64,000 bases of DNA from Paradevosia shaoguanensis (lineage in GTDB: Bacteria > Pseudomonadota > Alphaproteobacteria > Rhizobiales > Devosiaceae), in NCBI RefSeq assembly GCF_016801025.1, contig NZ_CP068983.1, positions 3,278,501 through 3,342,500 on the forward strand, given 5' to 3'. Each line of letters starts with the position of its first letter. The first letter of the stretch is position 1. Both the position numbers and the translations under genes were made by a program. Below are positions 39,805-51,342 of the stretch, one piece after another. The notes under the pieces are model-generated. The model ran no database searches and was not told the origin of the DNA. It worked only from the letters and a program-made list of their open reading frames with translations.

Positions 39805-40194
39805 ATGGCGGATGCCGTTTGGGCGCGGCTTCGGCAATGGGCGCGGTCGATCAAGCGCGACGTCATCGCGCTCTACGTGGCGGCACGCGATCCGCGTACG
39901 CCGGTGATCGCCAAGGTCGTGTCGGGGCTGGTGGCGGCCTATGCGCTTTCGCCGATCGATCTCATTCCCGATTTCATTCCGGTTCTGGGCCAGGTGGATG
40001 ACCTCATCATCGTGCCGCTGGGGATCATCGCGGTCGTGCGGTTGATCCCCGCGCCGCTCATGGCCGAGTTCCGGGTCCGGGCCGGTGAGATTGCGGAGCG
40101 GCCATCGAGCCGGACAGCTGCAATGGCAATTGCCGCGATCTGGGTGATCGCGGCACTGCTGGTATTCTGGTGGATCTATAGCCGGCTGATGTGA
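39805..40194 (+). CDS. YkvA family (DUF1232) membrane protein
   Basis: 129 residues from the ATG at 39805, with GGAGGA just upstream; earlier in-frame starts lack a ribosome site. The DUF1232 core is VVSGLVAAYALSPIDLIPDF followed by IPVLGQVDDLIIVPLGI, and a C-terminal hydrophobic helix ends the protein (AIWVIAALLVFWWIYS). Small membrane proteins of unknown function, widespread in bacteria. Convergent with yejA. Confidence 0.88.
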   Translation: MADAVWARLRQWARSIKRDVIALYVAARDPRTPVIAKVVSGLVAAYALSPIDLIPDFIPVLGQVDDLIIVPLGIIAVVRLIPAPLMAEFRVRAGEIAERPSSRTAAMAIAAIWVIAALLVFWWIYSRLM

Positions 40195-40195
40195 A

Positions 40196-40217
40196 AACGG
40201 GCGCTTTCGCGCCCGTT
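40196..40217. terminator. Bidirectional terminator between YkvA gene and yej operon
   Basis: AACGGGCGC pairs with GCGCCCGTT over 9 bp around TTTC. On the minus strand it is followed by TTC only; on the plus strand by CGAGG. It separates convergent transcription units. Confidence 0.65.
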
Positions 40218-40223
40218 CGAGGT

Positions 40224-42077
40224 TTAGTTGGCGGCGCCGACCCTGGCGGCCTTGGCTTCGTCGTACCACCAGACCGAGGGGAAGCCGACCGAGTATTCGG
40301 GCAGGTTGTCGGGGTGGCTGAAGCGATCCCAGCGCGCGATACGCGAGGTGAGGCTGGCGTAGCTCGGGACGACGATGCTGTGGGCCAGGAGCACGCGGTC
40401 GAGCGCGTGGGTGGCGGCGACCAGCGTTTCGCGATCAGTGGCGAAGATGATCTTGTCGATGAGGGCATCGACGCCCGGATCGGAGATGCCCGAATAGTTC
40501 TGCGAGCCCTGCTGGTTGGCCGCTTCCGAGCCCCAGAAGAAGCGTTGTTCATTGCCTGGCGACAGCGTCTGACCCCAGGCCATGTAGACCATGTCGTAGT
40601 CGTAGCTGCGCAGGCGATTGATGAATTGCGGAGAATCCACCGAGCGGACGGTGGCGTCCACGCCGATGCTGCGCAGGTTGTTGATGAAGGAGCTGGCCAC
40701 CGGCTGGATGGTCGGGCCGTTGAGCAGGATCTCGAAGGTAAGCTGCTGGCCGTTGGCATCGACCAGGCGGTTGCCATCGAGCTTGTAGCCGGCTTCGCCA
40801 AGGAGACGGAGCGCCTCGCGCAGGTTGGCACGCAGCTTGGTGGAATCGCCACCGACCGGGCTCTTGTAGGGCGTGGTGAAGACACTGGCCGGAATCTTGT
40901 CCTTCACGCTTTCCAGGATCTCGAGTTCCTTGCCTGTAGGCAGGTCGGAGGAGGACGCCAGTTCGCTGCCGTAGAAGAACGAGTTCACGCGGCTATATTC
41001 ATTGTAGAACAGGGTGCGGTTCAACTCTTCGAAGTCGAAGGCGTAGTTGAGGGCTTCGCGAACCCGCTGATCCTTGAACTTTTCCTGGCGCAGATTGTAG
41101 ATGAAGCCGACCATTACGCCGTTGTCGCGACTGTCGTTCTCGAATTTTTCGAGGACGACGCGGCCATCCTTGACGGCAGGGAAGTCGTAGGCGGTGGCCC
41201 AGCGCTTGGCGCGGTTTTCGGCCCACCAGTCGAACTGGTCACCCTTGAAGGCTTCGAACTCGACATCGGTGTCACGGAAATATTCGTAGCGGATCTGGTC
41301 GAAATTATCCTGGCCGACATTCACCGGCTCGGTCGCCGCCCAGTAATTGGGATCGCGCTCGAAGGTGAGGGTGCGCCCGGGGACGAAGGATTTGACCTTG
41401 TAGGGGCCTGATCCCATGGGCGTCTCCAGGGTCGAAGCGCTGATGTCGCGCTGCTTGCCGTTGGCGTCCTTGCCCTCCCACCAATGCTTGGGAAGGATCG
41501 GGATTTCGCTCATGATGAGAGGGAGTTCGCGGTTGCCGGCCTTGTCGAAAGTGAAGGTCACCTCGCCGTCGCCGGTGATCTCGGCGCTCTTGACGTTGGC
41601 ATAATATTGCTGTCGCGTCGGGTTGAGCTCGATGAGCTTGTTGAATGACCAGACGACGTCGTCGGCCGTTACCGGCTCGCCGTCCTGCCACTTGGCCTTC
41701 GGGTTGAGCTTGAAGGACACCGAGGAGTAGTCGGCCGGGAAGGCGATGGCTTCAGCGAGGAGGCCGTATTTGGTGAAAACCTCGTCGGACGAGGGCGTCA
41801 TCAGCGTCTCGTACACGAGGCCGATGCCAGCGGCAGGCTCACCCATCGGCAGGATGGGGTTGAAGGTATCGAAGCCGCCTTCGGTCGAGAGGCGCACCGT
41901 GCCGCCCTTGGGCGCATCGGGATTGACGTAGTTGAAATGAGCAAAGCCGTCCTTGTATTTGGGCTCGCCCATCATCGAGACGGATTTCATCCACGGACCA
42001 TGCTGCGCTTGCGCCATGGCCGGGACGCTCATCAGTGCTACGAGCGCAAAGCCGGCTATCGAGACGAAGGCCTTCAT
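40224..42077 (-). CDS. yejA: Oligopeptide-binding protein, YejA-like (SBP family 5)
   Basis: 617 residues from the ATG at 42077 (GGGAGT upstream). Signal peptide MKAFVSIAGFALVALMSVPA ending AMAQA. SBP_bac_5 features are FNYVNPDAPKGGTVRLSTEG, DTFNPILP, LAEAIAFPADYSSVSFKLNP and VTADDVVWSFNKLIELNP. The full set with yejB, yejE and yejF makes a peptide importer (microcin C and peptide uptake in other bacteria). Last gene in the transcription direction. Confidence 0.93.
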   Translation of the reverse strand: MKAFVSIAGFALVALMSVPAMAQAQHGPWMKSVSMMGEPKYKDGFAHFNYVNPDAPKGGTVRLSTEGGFDTFNPILPMGEPAAGIGLVYETLMTPSSDEVFTKYGLLAEAIAFPADYSSVSFKLNPKAKWQDGEPVTADDVVWSFNKLIELNPTRQQYYANVKSAEITGDGEVTFTFDKAGNRELPLIMSEIPILPKHWWEGKDANGKQRDISASTLETPMGSGPYKVKSFVPGRTLTFERDPNYWAATEPVNVGQDNFDQIRYEYFRDTDVEFEAFKGDQFDWWAENRAKRWATAYDFPAVKDGRVVLEKFENDSRDNGVMVGFIYNLRQEKFKDQRVREALNYAFDFEELNRTLFYNEYSRVNSFFYGSELASSSDLPTGKELEILESVKDKIPASVFTTPYKSPVGGDSTKLRANLREALRLLGEAGYKLDGNRLVDANGQQLTFEILLNGPTIQPVASSFINNLRSIGVDATVRSVDSPQFINRLRSYDYDMVYMAWGQTLSPGNEQRFFWGSEAANQQGSQNYSGISDPGVDALIDKIIFATDRETLVAATHALDRVLLAHSIVVPSYASLTSRIARWDRFSHPDNLPEYSVGFPSVWWYDEAKAARVGAAN

Positions 42078-42103
42078 GTCGTTACTCCCAGGCAATTCTT
42101 TGT

Positions 42104-43740
<1,637 letters not shown>

Positions 43741-43744
<4 letters not shown>

Positions 43745-44841
43745 GCAAAGGTCTTTCGCGGATCGAAGGCGTCGCGCACGGCCTCCCCGATGAAGACGAG
43801 GAGGCTGAGCATCAGCGAGATGGTGACGAAGCCTGTTATGCCGAGCCAGGGTGCCTGGAGGTTCTCCTTGCCCTGCGAAAGCAGTTCGCCGAGCGACGGC
43901 GAGCCGACGGGGAGACCGAAGCCCAGGAAATCGAGGGAGGTCAGGGTGGTGACCGAGCCGGCCAGGATGAAGGGCATGAAGGTGAGGGTCGAGACCATGG
44001 CGTTGGGCAGGAGATGCCGGAACATGATGGTCCGGTCCGAGACGCCCAGCGCCCTGGCGGCGTTGACATATTCGAAGTTTCTGCCCCGCAGGAATTCGGC
44101 GCGCACCACGCCCACCAGCGCCACCCATGAGAACAACAGCAGAATGGTCAGCAGTACCCAGAAACTGGGGGCGATGACGCTCGAGATGATGAGCAGCAGG
44201 TAGAGCTGGGGAACGGAGGTCCAGATGTCGATGAAGCGCTGGCCGAGGAGATCGATCCAACCGCCGAAATAGCCCTGCACGGCACCGGCCAGAATGCCGA
44301 TGACCGAAGAGAAGATGGTGAGCGCCAGGCCGAAGAGCACGGAGATGCGGAAGCCGTAGATGAGGCGTGCCAGCACGTCGCGCCCCTGGTCGTCTGTGCC
44401 CAGCCAGTGCCAATTGCCCAGGTTGCAGTTGGGATCGTCCACTCCCTGCGGGAAGCGCTGGCAGTTGGTCTCCTTGCCCAGCATCCACGAGGGCGGGGAG
44501 GGGACGGGGATCGAGAGCGTGTCGTCGACGGTGGTGTAGGAGAAGCGGATGGGTGGCCAGAGCATCCAGCCGTTGGCGTTGATCTCGTCCTGATTCACCT
44601 GGTCGCGGAAATTGGTGACGGCGAGGAAGCCGCCGAACTTGGATTCCGGGTAGTCGACCAAGGCGGGGACCAGCAACTCGCCCTTGTAGAAGGCGATGAT
44701 CGGGCGATCGTTGGAGATGACCTCTGCGAAGAGCGTGACGAAAAACAGGAACAGGAAAATCCACAGCGACCAGACACCGCGCCGGCTGCGGCGGAAATTG
44801 GCGATGCGGCGCTGGTTGAGGGGCGAGAGGGCAATGGCCAT
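43741..44841 (-). CDS. yejE: Peptide ABC transporter permease, YejE-like
   Basis: 366 residues. The N-terminal RRGVWSLWIFLFLFFVTLFA is followed by a long periplasmic loop and ending with membrane segments around FGLALTIFSSVIGILAGAVQ; the permease loop is EFVNAARALGVSDRTIMFRH-like (YVNAARALGVSDRTIMFRHL). Coupled to yejF by ATGA and close behind yejB. Confidence 0.93.
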
Positions 44842-44844
44842 GGC

Positions 44845-45948
44845 TCACGCGCCCCGCTTTTCGAAATCGATGCGCGGGTCTATCCACATATAGGTGAGGT
44901 CCGAAATCAGCGTGATGACGAGGCCCAGCACCGAGAAGATGTAGAGCGTGGCGAAAACCACGGGATAGTCGCGGTTGAGGACGGATTCGAAGCCGAGCAG
45001 TCCCAGCCCATCGAGCGAGAACATGGTTTCGATGAGGAGGGAGCCGGAGAAGAACGCCGAGACGAAAGCCGCCGGGAAGCTGGCGATGACGAGCAGCATG
45101 GCGTTGCGGAAGACGTGGCGGTAGAGCACCTGGTTTTCCGAAAGCCCCTTGGCGCGCGCGGTGGTGACGTATTGCTTGCGGATCTCCTCCATGAACGAGT
45201 TCTTGGTGAGAAGCGTGAGCGTGGCGAAGCTGCCGACGGCCATGGCGACGATGGGCAGCGCCAGGTGCCAGAAATAGTCGACCACCTTCATCGGCAGGGA
45301 CAATTGGTCGAAGTTATCCGAGGTGAGGCCCCGCAACGGGAACCAACTGAGGAAACTGCCGCCCGAAAACAGCACGATCAACAGGATGCCGACGAGGAAA
45401 CTCGGCAGGGCGTAGCCGACAATGACGACGCCGGAGGTCCAGACATCGAAGCGCGAGCCGTCGCGCACTGCCTTGGCGATGCCGAGCGGAATTGAGATGC
45501 CGTAGCCGAGCAGGGTCATCCATAGGCCGAGCGAGATCGAGACCGGCATCTTTTCCTTGATGAGGTCGATCACCGAGATGTCGCGATAGTAGCTCTTGCC
45601 GAAATCGAAGCGGATGTAGTTCCAGAGCATCTGCCCGAAGCGTTCGAGCGGGGGCTTGTCGAAGCCGAACTGCTTTTCGAGCTGGGCGATGAGTTGTGGG
45701 GAGAGGCCGCGCGAGCCGCGATAGAGAGAATTGCCCGTGCTGTTGTTTTCCTGGCCCTGGCCGGCGAAATCGCCCTGCTGCGTGCCTGAAACGCTGGCGG
45801 TGGCGGATACTGCAGTGTTGCTCATGCGGGCGATGGCCTGTTCGACAGGACCGCCCGGAGCGAATTGAACAACGATAAACGTGACGGCCATGATTCCGAG
45901 GACCGTCGGAATCATCAGCAGGAGGCGTCGCAGAATATAAGCGCCCAT
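44845..45948 (-). CDS. yejB: Peptide ABC transporter permease, YejB-like
   Basis: 367 residues from the ATG at 45948 (GGAGAG upstream); the longer in-frame extension is antisense to the denD gene and rejected. MGAYILRRLLLMIPTVLGIM with VQFAPGGP is the standard DppB-type start. The EAA-like loop contains YVTTARAKGLSENQVLYRHV. First gene of the yejBEFA operon, divergent from denD, so promoters must lie in 45949-46113. Confidence 0.93.
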   Translation of the reverse strand: MGAYILRRLLLMIPTVLGIMAVTFIVVQFAPGGPVEQAIARMSNTAVSATASVSGTQQGDFAGQGQENNSTGNSLYRGSRGLSPQLIAQLEKQFGFDKPPLERFGQMLWNYIRFDFGKSYYRDISVIDLIKEKMPVSISLGLWMTLLGYGISIPLGIAKAVRDGSRFDVWTSGVVIVGYALPSFLVGILLIVLFSGGSFLSWFPLRGLTSDNFDQLSLPMKVVDYFWHLALPIVAMAVGSFATLTLLTKNSFMEEIRKQYVTTARAKGLSENQVLYRHVFRNAMLLVIASFPAAFVSAFFSGSLLIETMFSLDGLGLLGFESVLNRDYPVVFATLYIFSVLGLVITLISDLTYMWIDPRIDFEKRGA

Positions 45949-46113
45949 GCGCTCTCCAACCCTATAGTCCCGCTCGCTGCCCGCTTCGCCGAACCAAGCT
46001 CTAAGGTGCCGTGCCGTTCGCTCCAAATCAACTGGCGGTGATGCCAAGCGACGATTTGCCTTGCCTTTTTCCAAAGCTGGTATGGAAGAATGAGGGCAAG
46101 AGGGAGAGGCAAC

Positions 46114-47094
46114 ATGCATGTTGTGGTGACTGGCGGCGCCGGTTTCATCGGCTACCGGCTGGCCGAGGCGATTCTGGCGCGTGGCGAGCTGGTGGATCAG
46201 GATGGGACGCGGCGCGCGGTCGGGCGGCTGACCATCTTCGACCAGATGGCGCCGGAGCGGCCGTTTTCTGATCAACGCGTGCGCGTTGTCGTGGGCGACA
46301 TGACCGATCGCGCGGCGATCGCCACGGCGCTGGATGGGGACGCCGACAGCATCTTCCACCTGGCTTCGGTGGTGAGTGGCGGCGCCGAGGCCGACCTGCA
46401 ACTTGGCCTCAGCGTCAATCTCGATGGAACGCGGACGCTGCTCGATCTTGCCGCGAAAAGCGGCCGGCGGCCCAAGCTGATTTTCGCCTCGTCGCTCGCG
46501 GTCTATGGCGGGCCCGGTTCGACCAAGGTTACCGATGCGACGATCCCGACACCGATGAGTTCCTACGGTGTCCAGAAGCTCTGCTGCGAATATCTCATCG
46601 GCGACTATGACCGGCGCGGGCTGATCGACGGGCGCGCCTTGCGGTTCCCTACTATCGCCGTGCGGCCGGGCAAGGCGAATCTCGCCAATTCCTCGTTCAT
46701 TTCGGCGGTGATCCGCGAGCCGCTGGCTGGCCGGGAAACGGTTTGTCCGGTGCCGGACGATGTGCCGATCGCGCTGATGTCGCCGGGCCGGCTCATCGAA
46801 ACGATCCTCCTTGCCCATGATCTGCCAACCGAGCGGTTCGGCTGGCCGAGGGCGCTGGTGCTGCCCGCGGTGCAGGTGACGGTGAGGGAAATGCTCGACG
46901 CGCTCAAGCGGATTGCGGGCTCCACGGTGCGCGCGCGGGTGTCGTTCAAGGAGGACCCGCGCATCCTGCCGATGGTGCGGAGCTGGCCGGCTGAGGTGAC
47001 GAGCGCGCGGGCGGCGGGGCTGGGGATTACGCCCGACAAGGATGCCGCGGCTTTCGTCGAGCAATACGCGCGCGAGCAAGGGTTCGCGACGTGA
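46114..47094 (+). CDS. denD: NAD-dependent epimerase/dehydratase family protein, D-erythronate dehydrogenase-like
   Basis: 326 residues from ATG 46114 (GGGAGAGG upstream). MHVVVTGGAGFIGYRLAEAI is the Rossmann start; SSLAVYGG and YGVQKLCCEYLIGDY carry the extended-SDR YxxxK. ALRFPTIAVRPGKAN and SFISAVIREPLAG fit the DenD family, which oxidises D-erythronate in four-carbon acid sugar catabolism. No other den-pathway genes are adjacent, so the name is a family assignment. Confidence 0.85.
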   Translation: MHVVVTGGAGFIGYRLAEAILARGELVDQDGTRRAVGRLTIFDQMAPERPFSDQRVRVVVGDMTDRAAIATALDGDADSIFHLASVVSGGAEADLQLGLSVNLDGTRTLLDLAAKSGRRPKLIFASSLAVYGGPGSTKVTDATIPTPMSSYGVQKLCCEYLIGDYDRRGLIDGRALRFPTIAVRPGKANLANSSFISAVIREPLAGRETVCPVPDDVPIALMSPGRLIETILLAHDLPTERFGWPRALVLPAVQVTVREMLDALKRIAGSTVRARVSFKEDPRILPMVRSWPAEVTSARAAGLGITPDKDAAAFVEQYAREQGFAT

Positions 47095-47189
47095 AATTTT
47101 TCGCGCGGAGGGTCTTCACAATCGCGCGAGCGCTACCCATATAGCCGCCAGCGGCGTTTGCCGCCCATTTTTTACGGAGATTTGGCGGG

Positions 47190-47861
47190 ATGCCTTTCGG
47201 TCTAGACTATTCGATGGTATCCGCCTTCATCCAAGTCATCCTCATCGATCTCGTACTCGCCGGCGACAATGCCGTCGTGATCGGCCTGGCGGCAGCCGGG
47301 CTCGACAAGGAGATCCGCCAGCGCGCGATCCTTATCGGCATCATCGCCGCTACGGTGCTGCGCATCTGCTTCGCACTCATCACCACGCAACTGCTTTCGC
47401 TGGGCGGTGGCCTCCTCGTCGCTGGCGGCATCCTGCTGCTCTGGGTGTGCTGGAAGATGTACCGCGAGCTGACGATCTCGCACGAGGAAGAGCACGAGGC
47501 GCAGGAAGCGCTGACCAATACCGACCAGGACGCCGATGGCCGCGTCGCCGGCCGCGCGCCGCGCAAGACGCTGCGCCAGGCGGTCTGGCAGATCATCATC
47601 GCCGACGTCTCGATGTCGCTCGACAACGTGCTGGCGGTTGCCGGTGCGGCCCAGCACCACCTCGAAGCGCTGATCTTCGGCCTGGCGCTCTCGGTGATCC
47701 TCATGGGCGTGGCCGCCTCGCTGATCGCGGGCCTGCTGCACAAGTACCGCTGGATCTCGTGGATCGGCCTCGTCATCATCCTCTATGTGGCGGCGCGCAT
47801 GGTCTATCACGGCATCGACCAACTGCTGGGTCACACGCTGCCGGTCATCCCGTTCTTCTAG
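47190..47861 (+). CDS. TerC family membrane protein (YjbE type)
   Basis: 223 residues, about seven membrane segments. The TerC signature is LIDLVLAGDNAVVIGLAAAG and again IADVSMSLDNVLAVAGAAQH, the two Asp-containing motifs thought to bind metal. A cytoplasmic acidic loop contains EEEHEAQEALTNTDQDADG. TerC proteins export manganese or support metal loading of secreted proteins. The 95-base leader has a short GC-rich hairpin but no yybP-ykoY riboswitch consensus that I can see. Confidence 0.92.
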   Translation: MPFGLDYSMVSAFIQVILIDLVLAGDNAVVIGLAAAGLDKEIRQRAILIGIIAATVLRICFALITTQLLSLGGGLLVAGGILLLWVCWKMYRELTISHEEEHEAQEALTNTDQDADGRVAGRAPRKTLRQAVWQIIIADVSMSLDNVLAVAGAAQHHLEALIFGLALSVILMGVAASLIAGLLHKYRWISWIGLVIILYVAARMVYHGIDQLLGHTLPVIPFF

Positions 47862-47884
47862 GAACGGCGCAGACGGAAATCTGG

Positions 47885-47919
47885 AACCGCTCCGGCCTTG
47901 GCCGGGGCGGTTTTGTTTT
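47885..47919 (+). terminator. Terminator of the TerC gene
   Basis: AACCGCTCCGGC (47885-47896) pairs with GCCGGGGCGGTT (47901-47912), 12 bp with one G-T pair around CTTG, followed by TTGTTTTG. Downstream, TACGCA-GTCC-TGCGTA (47942-47957) is a second small palindrome before the next gene. Confidence 0.88.
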
Positions 47920-48076
47920 GGCTGCAAGCGCTTCTAACCCCTACGCAGTCCTGCGTAATTGGCGAACGGTTTCGTAACCACGGCATCAGAATCCGCGGTG
48001 CAGAGCCCGGCTCATAGGGATTTGCTCATTTCCGGCCGATAGGTTGCGGGCAAACAAAAACAGGCCGGGGGCGACG

Positions 48077-49243
48077 ATGACACTGGCAGCCGATCAATCC
48101 ATGCAAAGCTCTATCAAGGCGCCGCTTTCGCGGGCGACTGGTGGTCTTGCCATGTCGGTTGAACGGATCAGCGGCGAAGCCTGGGACGATGCCGTCGCTG
48201 ATTTCGATGGCGTTTGCCAGGAGCAGCTTTACGTCTTCGCACGCATGCGCTGGCCGTCGGTCGAGCACGAGGCGCTGCTGTTCCGCGTCGATGGCGAGGT
48301 CGTCGGCGGAGTGCTGGTGATGATCCAGCCATTGCCGTTGCGCGTCGGCGCCATCGCGGTCACCAAGTGGGGGCCGTTGCTCAAGGACGAAAGCCGGCCG
48401 GACAGCGACGCCATCTATGCGGCGATGATCGAGGCGCTGATTACCGACTATGCGCAGACGCGCCGGCTCATGCTTTCCGTGCTGCCGCGCGCCTCCTTGA
48501 CCGAGGTCAACGGAGAGGCCGAGTACCTCTGGAAGCGCGGGTTTCGCAAGGGTTCGGCGCTGCTGTTCCCGAACCGTTACATCGTCAACCTGCGGCTTTC
48601 CGACGAGGAGCAGCGCAAGAGCTTCCACCAGAAGTGGCGCTATCACCTCAACAAGGCGGACAAGGAAGGGCTGGTGTTCGAGCACGCGCCGGTCTCGCGC
48701 CTGCCCGAATTCGACGCGCTCTACTCGGCTATGACGGATCGGAAGAAATTTCCGGATCACTCGGCCTACGACACCGTGCCGGGCCTCATGGCCATTGCCG
48801 ATGAACGTTTGCGCCCCGAACTCTTCTTCGTCCGGCAGGGCGAGGAGATCGTAAGCGGGGCGGTGATCTTCAAGTCGGGCGACCGGGCAGTCTATCTTTA
48901 CGGCGCGACCAATGATCGGGCGCTGCCGCTGCGGGCGGGCTACTTCCTCCATTGGCACATCATCCGCTGGCTGCGCGACAATACCCGCGCCAGTTGGTAC
49001 GACCTGGGCGGTACCGATGGTTTCCAGGGGTTGCACCAGTTCAAGAAGGGCATGGTGGGGGACAAGGGCGTGATCACGCCTGTACCGCATGTGGCCAATT
49101 ATGCCGCTTCCGCCCTGCCGATGATGCTGGGGCTCGGGGCCTTCGCGGCGCGCGACAGTGTGCAGCATATCAAGCGCGTCATCGACGGACTAAGAAGCGA
49201 CAAGGCGAAGCCTGACCAGGCTCGCAACGAGGATGCTGCATGA
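48077..49243 (+). CDS. FemAB/GNAT-like peptidyl- or aminoacyl-transferase family protein
   Basis: About 388 residues. The N-terminal lobe (GEAWDDAVADFDGVCQEQLY, then VFARMRWPSVEHEALLFRVD) and the C-terminal lobe (RKGSALLFPNRYIVNLRLSD, HQKWRYHLNKADKEGLVFEH, GYFLHWHIIRWLRDNTRASW, YDLGGTDGFQGLHQFKKGM) match FemAB-like double-GNAT proteins that use aminoacyl-tRNA or acyl donors in cell-envelope synthesis. Overlaps a flippase gene by ATGA, suggesting polysaccharide or peptidoglycan export. Confidence 0.88.
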   Translation: MTLAADQSMQSSIKAPLSRATGGLAMSVERISGEAWDDAVADFDGVCQEQLYVFARMRWPSVEHEALLFRVDGEVVGGVLVMIQPLPLRVGAIAVTKWGPLLKDESRPDSDAIYAAMIEALITDYAQTRRLMLSVLPRASLTEVNGEAEYLWKRGFRKGSALLFPNRYIVNLRLSDEEQRKSFHQKWRYHLNKADKEGLVFEHAPVSRLPEFDALYSAMTDRKKFPDHSAYDTVPGLMAIADERLRPELFFVRQGEEIVSGAVIFKSGDRAVYLYGATNDRALPLRAGYFLHWHIIRWLRDNTRASWYDLGGTDGFQGLHQFKKGMVGDKGVITPVPHVANYAASALPMMLGLGAFAARDSVQHIKRVIDGLRSDKAKPDQARNEDAA

Positions 49244-50562
49244 GCCTTTTCCGGCGGCTGGTTTCGCAATCAGCGGTTATCTTCGGCGGGCGCCTTTTCG
49301 GGGCAGGGCTGACTTTCCTGGTCCAGGCGGGCATAGCGCGCTTCTGGGGACCGAGCCTGCTCGGCGAATACCTCATCCTCGTCGCATCCACCAATCTCAT
49401 CGCCATGGTGATGCCGCTGGGCTTCCAGATGGTGGGGGCCTATTTCACGTCCGAATACCGTGCCAAGGGCGACGGCCGCTCGCAGCGCTCGTTCCTCAAG
49501 CGCGCCTATGGCCATATCGTGGTGACGGCGCTGCTGCTCGGCTTTGCGGCCTGGCCGTTCCTCGGGCTCATCGGCGAGCCGGGCGAGGTGCTGGCCCATC
49601 ACTGGATTCCGACCATTTTCCTGACTTTCAGCGCGGCGACGATGTATGTGAGCTGCGCGGTGCTGGTGGGCTTGAAGCGGCCGCTGGCGGGCTATTACGC
49701 CGAATCCGTCTTCCGTCCCGTGGCAGCGATTGCCGCGTTCATCTTCTGCATCGGGGTGACCAATCCCGGCGAGGGTTTCGCCCAGATGGTCTGGATATTC
49801 TCCAGCCTCTGCCTGCTGATCGCTGCGGTGCAGTTCGGCGTCGTCATCTCGGATTCGGTCAAATTGCCGCTATCGGCCGAGCCGGGGCCATCGCAGGTGC
49901 GGCGCTGGTGGCGGTTCGCGGCGCCCTGGGTGCTGATCGGCATTGCCACCGACTTCTTCTTCGATATCGACCTGCTGCTGCTGTCCGGGCATCTGAGCCG
50001 CGAGGAGCTGGCGATTTTTGGCGTCTGCACGCGACTCTTCAGCCTTGTCTCGTTCGGCGTGGCCGCCGTCTATGCGGTGACGGTGCCGGATATGTTCGAG
50101 GCCGAAGCCAAGAGCGACCGCGAGGGGTTCAACCGCAAGGTGGGTGACGCCAACCTCGTCGCTGCCGGGCTCTCGGTGATCCTTTTCATCATCGTCGCGA
50201 TTGGCGGGCCGTTTGCGCTCATGCTCTTCGGGCCGGGTTTCACCGATGGTGCGCTGCCGCTCGCGATCCTCTGCCTGGCACTGGTGGTGCGGTCGGTGTT
50301 CGGCCCGGCCTCGATGGTGCTTTCCATCCATGACCGGCCTTATGCCAGCCTGCCGTCGATCGCACTGGGTATGGTGACGCTCGTGGTCGCCAACCTGGTG
50401 ATGGTGCCGGCCTGGGGGATCATCGGCGCGGCACTGGCGGCGCTGCTGTCGATCACCATCTGGTCACTGGCGCTCTGGCGAACGGCCTATGCGGCGGCGC
50501 GGATCGACGTTTCGATCTTCCCGCGGCTCAAGGCCTGGCAAGCCGCTTCAACCAACGTTTAG
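49240..50562 (+). CDS. Polysaccharide flippase, Wzx/MATE-like
   Basis: 440 residues, about 12-14 membrane segments (LVSQSAVIFGGRLFGAGLTF, GPSLLGEYLILVASTNLIAM, WIPTIFLTFSAATMYVSCAV, FAAPWVLIGIATDFFFDIDL). The pattern is that of lipid-linked oligosaccharide flippases (MOP superfamily). Coupled to the FemAB-like gene. Its 3' end overlaps the convergent GNAT gene by 35 bases. Confidence 0.88.
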   Translation: MSLFRRLVSQSAVIFGGRLFGAGLTFLVQAGIARFWGPSLLGEYLILVASTNLIAMVMPLGFQMVGAYFTSEYRAKGDGRSQRSFLKRAYGHIVVTALLLGFAAWPFLGLIGEPGEVLAHHWIPTIFLTFSAATMYVSCAVLVGLKRPLAGYYAESVFRPVAAIAAFIFCIGVTNPGEGFAQMVWIFSSLCLLIAAVQFGVVISDSVKLPLSAEPGPSQVRRWWRFAAPWVLIGIATDFFFDIDLLLLSGHLSREELAIFGVCTRLFSLVSFGVAAVYAVTVPDMFEAEAKSDREGFNRKVGDANLVAAGLSVILFIIVAIGGPFALMLFGPGFTDGALPLAILCLALVVRSVFGPASMVLSIHDRPYASLPSIALGMVTLVVANLVMVPAWGIIGAALAALLSITIWSLALWRTAYAAARIDVSIFPRLKAWQAASTNV

Positions 50563-51157
50563 CTGCCGCGACGCGCCCAAGGCGGATGCCGCTGTCATAA
50601 CCCTCCACCGCCTTGGTGTAGGATTTTTCCATGAGCACGAAGTCGAGCCCGAAGAGGTGCTTTTCGAGGAGGCACGTCTGGCTGTAGCCGTAGCGGCGGA
50701 GGAGGGCGAGGGACACCTCGTTCGATGGCCGCACATAGGTCGAGACCTTGTGGAAGCGGCCATTGCCGAAGGTCTCCTCGAACGCGCGCATTCCATACAT
50801 GCCCAACCGCGTATGGCGGAACTGCGGTGCGATCCACGACCAATAGCGGAAGAGCGTGCCGAATTCCGGGCCGGAAACCATGGCACCGGCCATCCGGCCG
50901 TCGTGTTCTAGGATGAGCACGTGCGACGGATCGGCCTCGCGCAGAGCGTCGAGGTAGCCGACGCCCAGCCGCTGCTTTTCGAAGCGCTTGAAGGCTTGGT
51001 TGTAATAGGGCGACTCATCGATGACGGCGTGGAGTTGCGTGACGAGCGGCTTGAGGTCGGCATAGCGGGCCGCACGATGGGTCATTGACGCGGCGTTTGC
51101 CGCAGCGGGGCCACCGGGCAAGGCCGTAATGACATCGGTCAAGGCTGCATCCCCCAT
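50528..51157 (-). CDS. GNAT family acetyltransferase
   Basis: 209 residues. The core LILEHDGRMAGAMVSGPEFG, WSWIAPQFRHTRLGMYGMRA (acetyl-CoA loop region), VSTYVRPSNEVSLALLRRYG and YSQTCLLEKHLFGLDFVLM follow the GNAT order. Leftward, convergent and overlapping with the flippase gene. Substrate unknown; the neighbours suggest envelope sugars, but this is weak. The N-terminal 25 residues may be excess. Confidence 0.8.
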   Translation of the reverse strand: MGDAALTDVITALPGGPAAANAASMTHRAARYADLKPLVTQLHAVIDESPYYNQAFKRFEKQRLGVGYLDALREADPSHVLILEHDGRMAGAMVSGPEFGTLFRYWSWIAPQFRHTRLGMYGMRAFEETFGNGRFHKVSTYVRPSNEVSLALLRRYGYSQTCLLEKHLFGLDFVLMEKSYTKAVEGYDSGIRLGRVAAAKRWLKRLARP

Positions 51158-51342
51158 TTGGCCTGATCTGCCAGGACCTTACGGCCTTCGGCGCCATCGT
51201 ATTGCGCTGTCGGTTAACCGGTGGAAGAAGGGGAAATAATGGATACTACCGAGGCGCGATGAGGCTAATCGGCAAGTGGTATGCTTGCGGCCTTGCGTCA
51301 GTGATGGTTAGTAACGCCAAACACTAAACTGGGAGGAAAGGC

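Noticed and set aside
47095-47189. yybP-ykoY manganese riboswitch before the TerC gene
   Set aside because: Expected by association with TerC proteins, but I could not find its conserved loops; only a short GC-rich hairpin is present.
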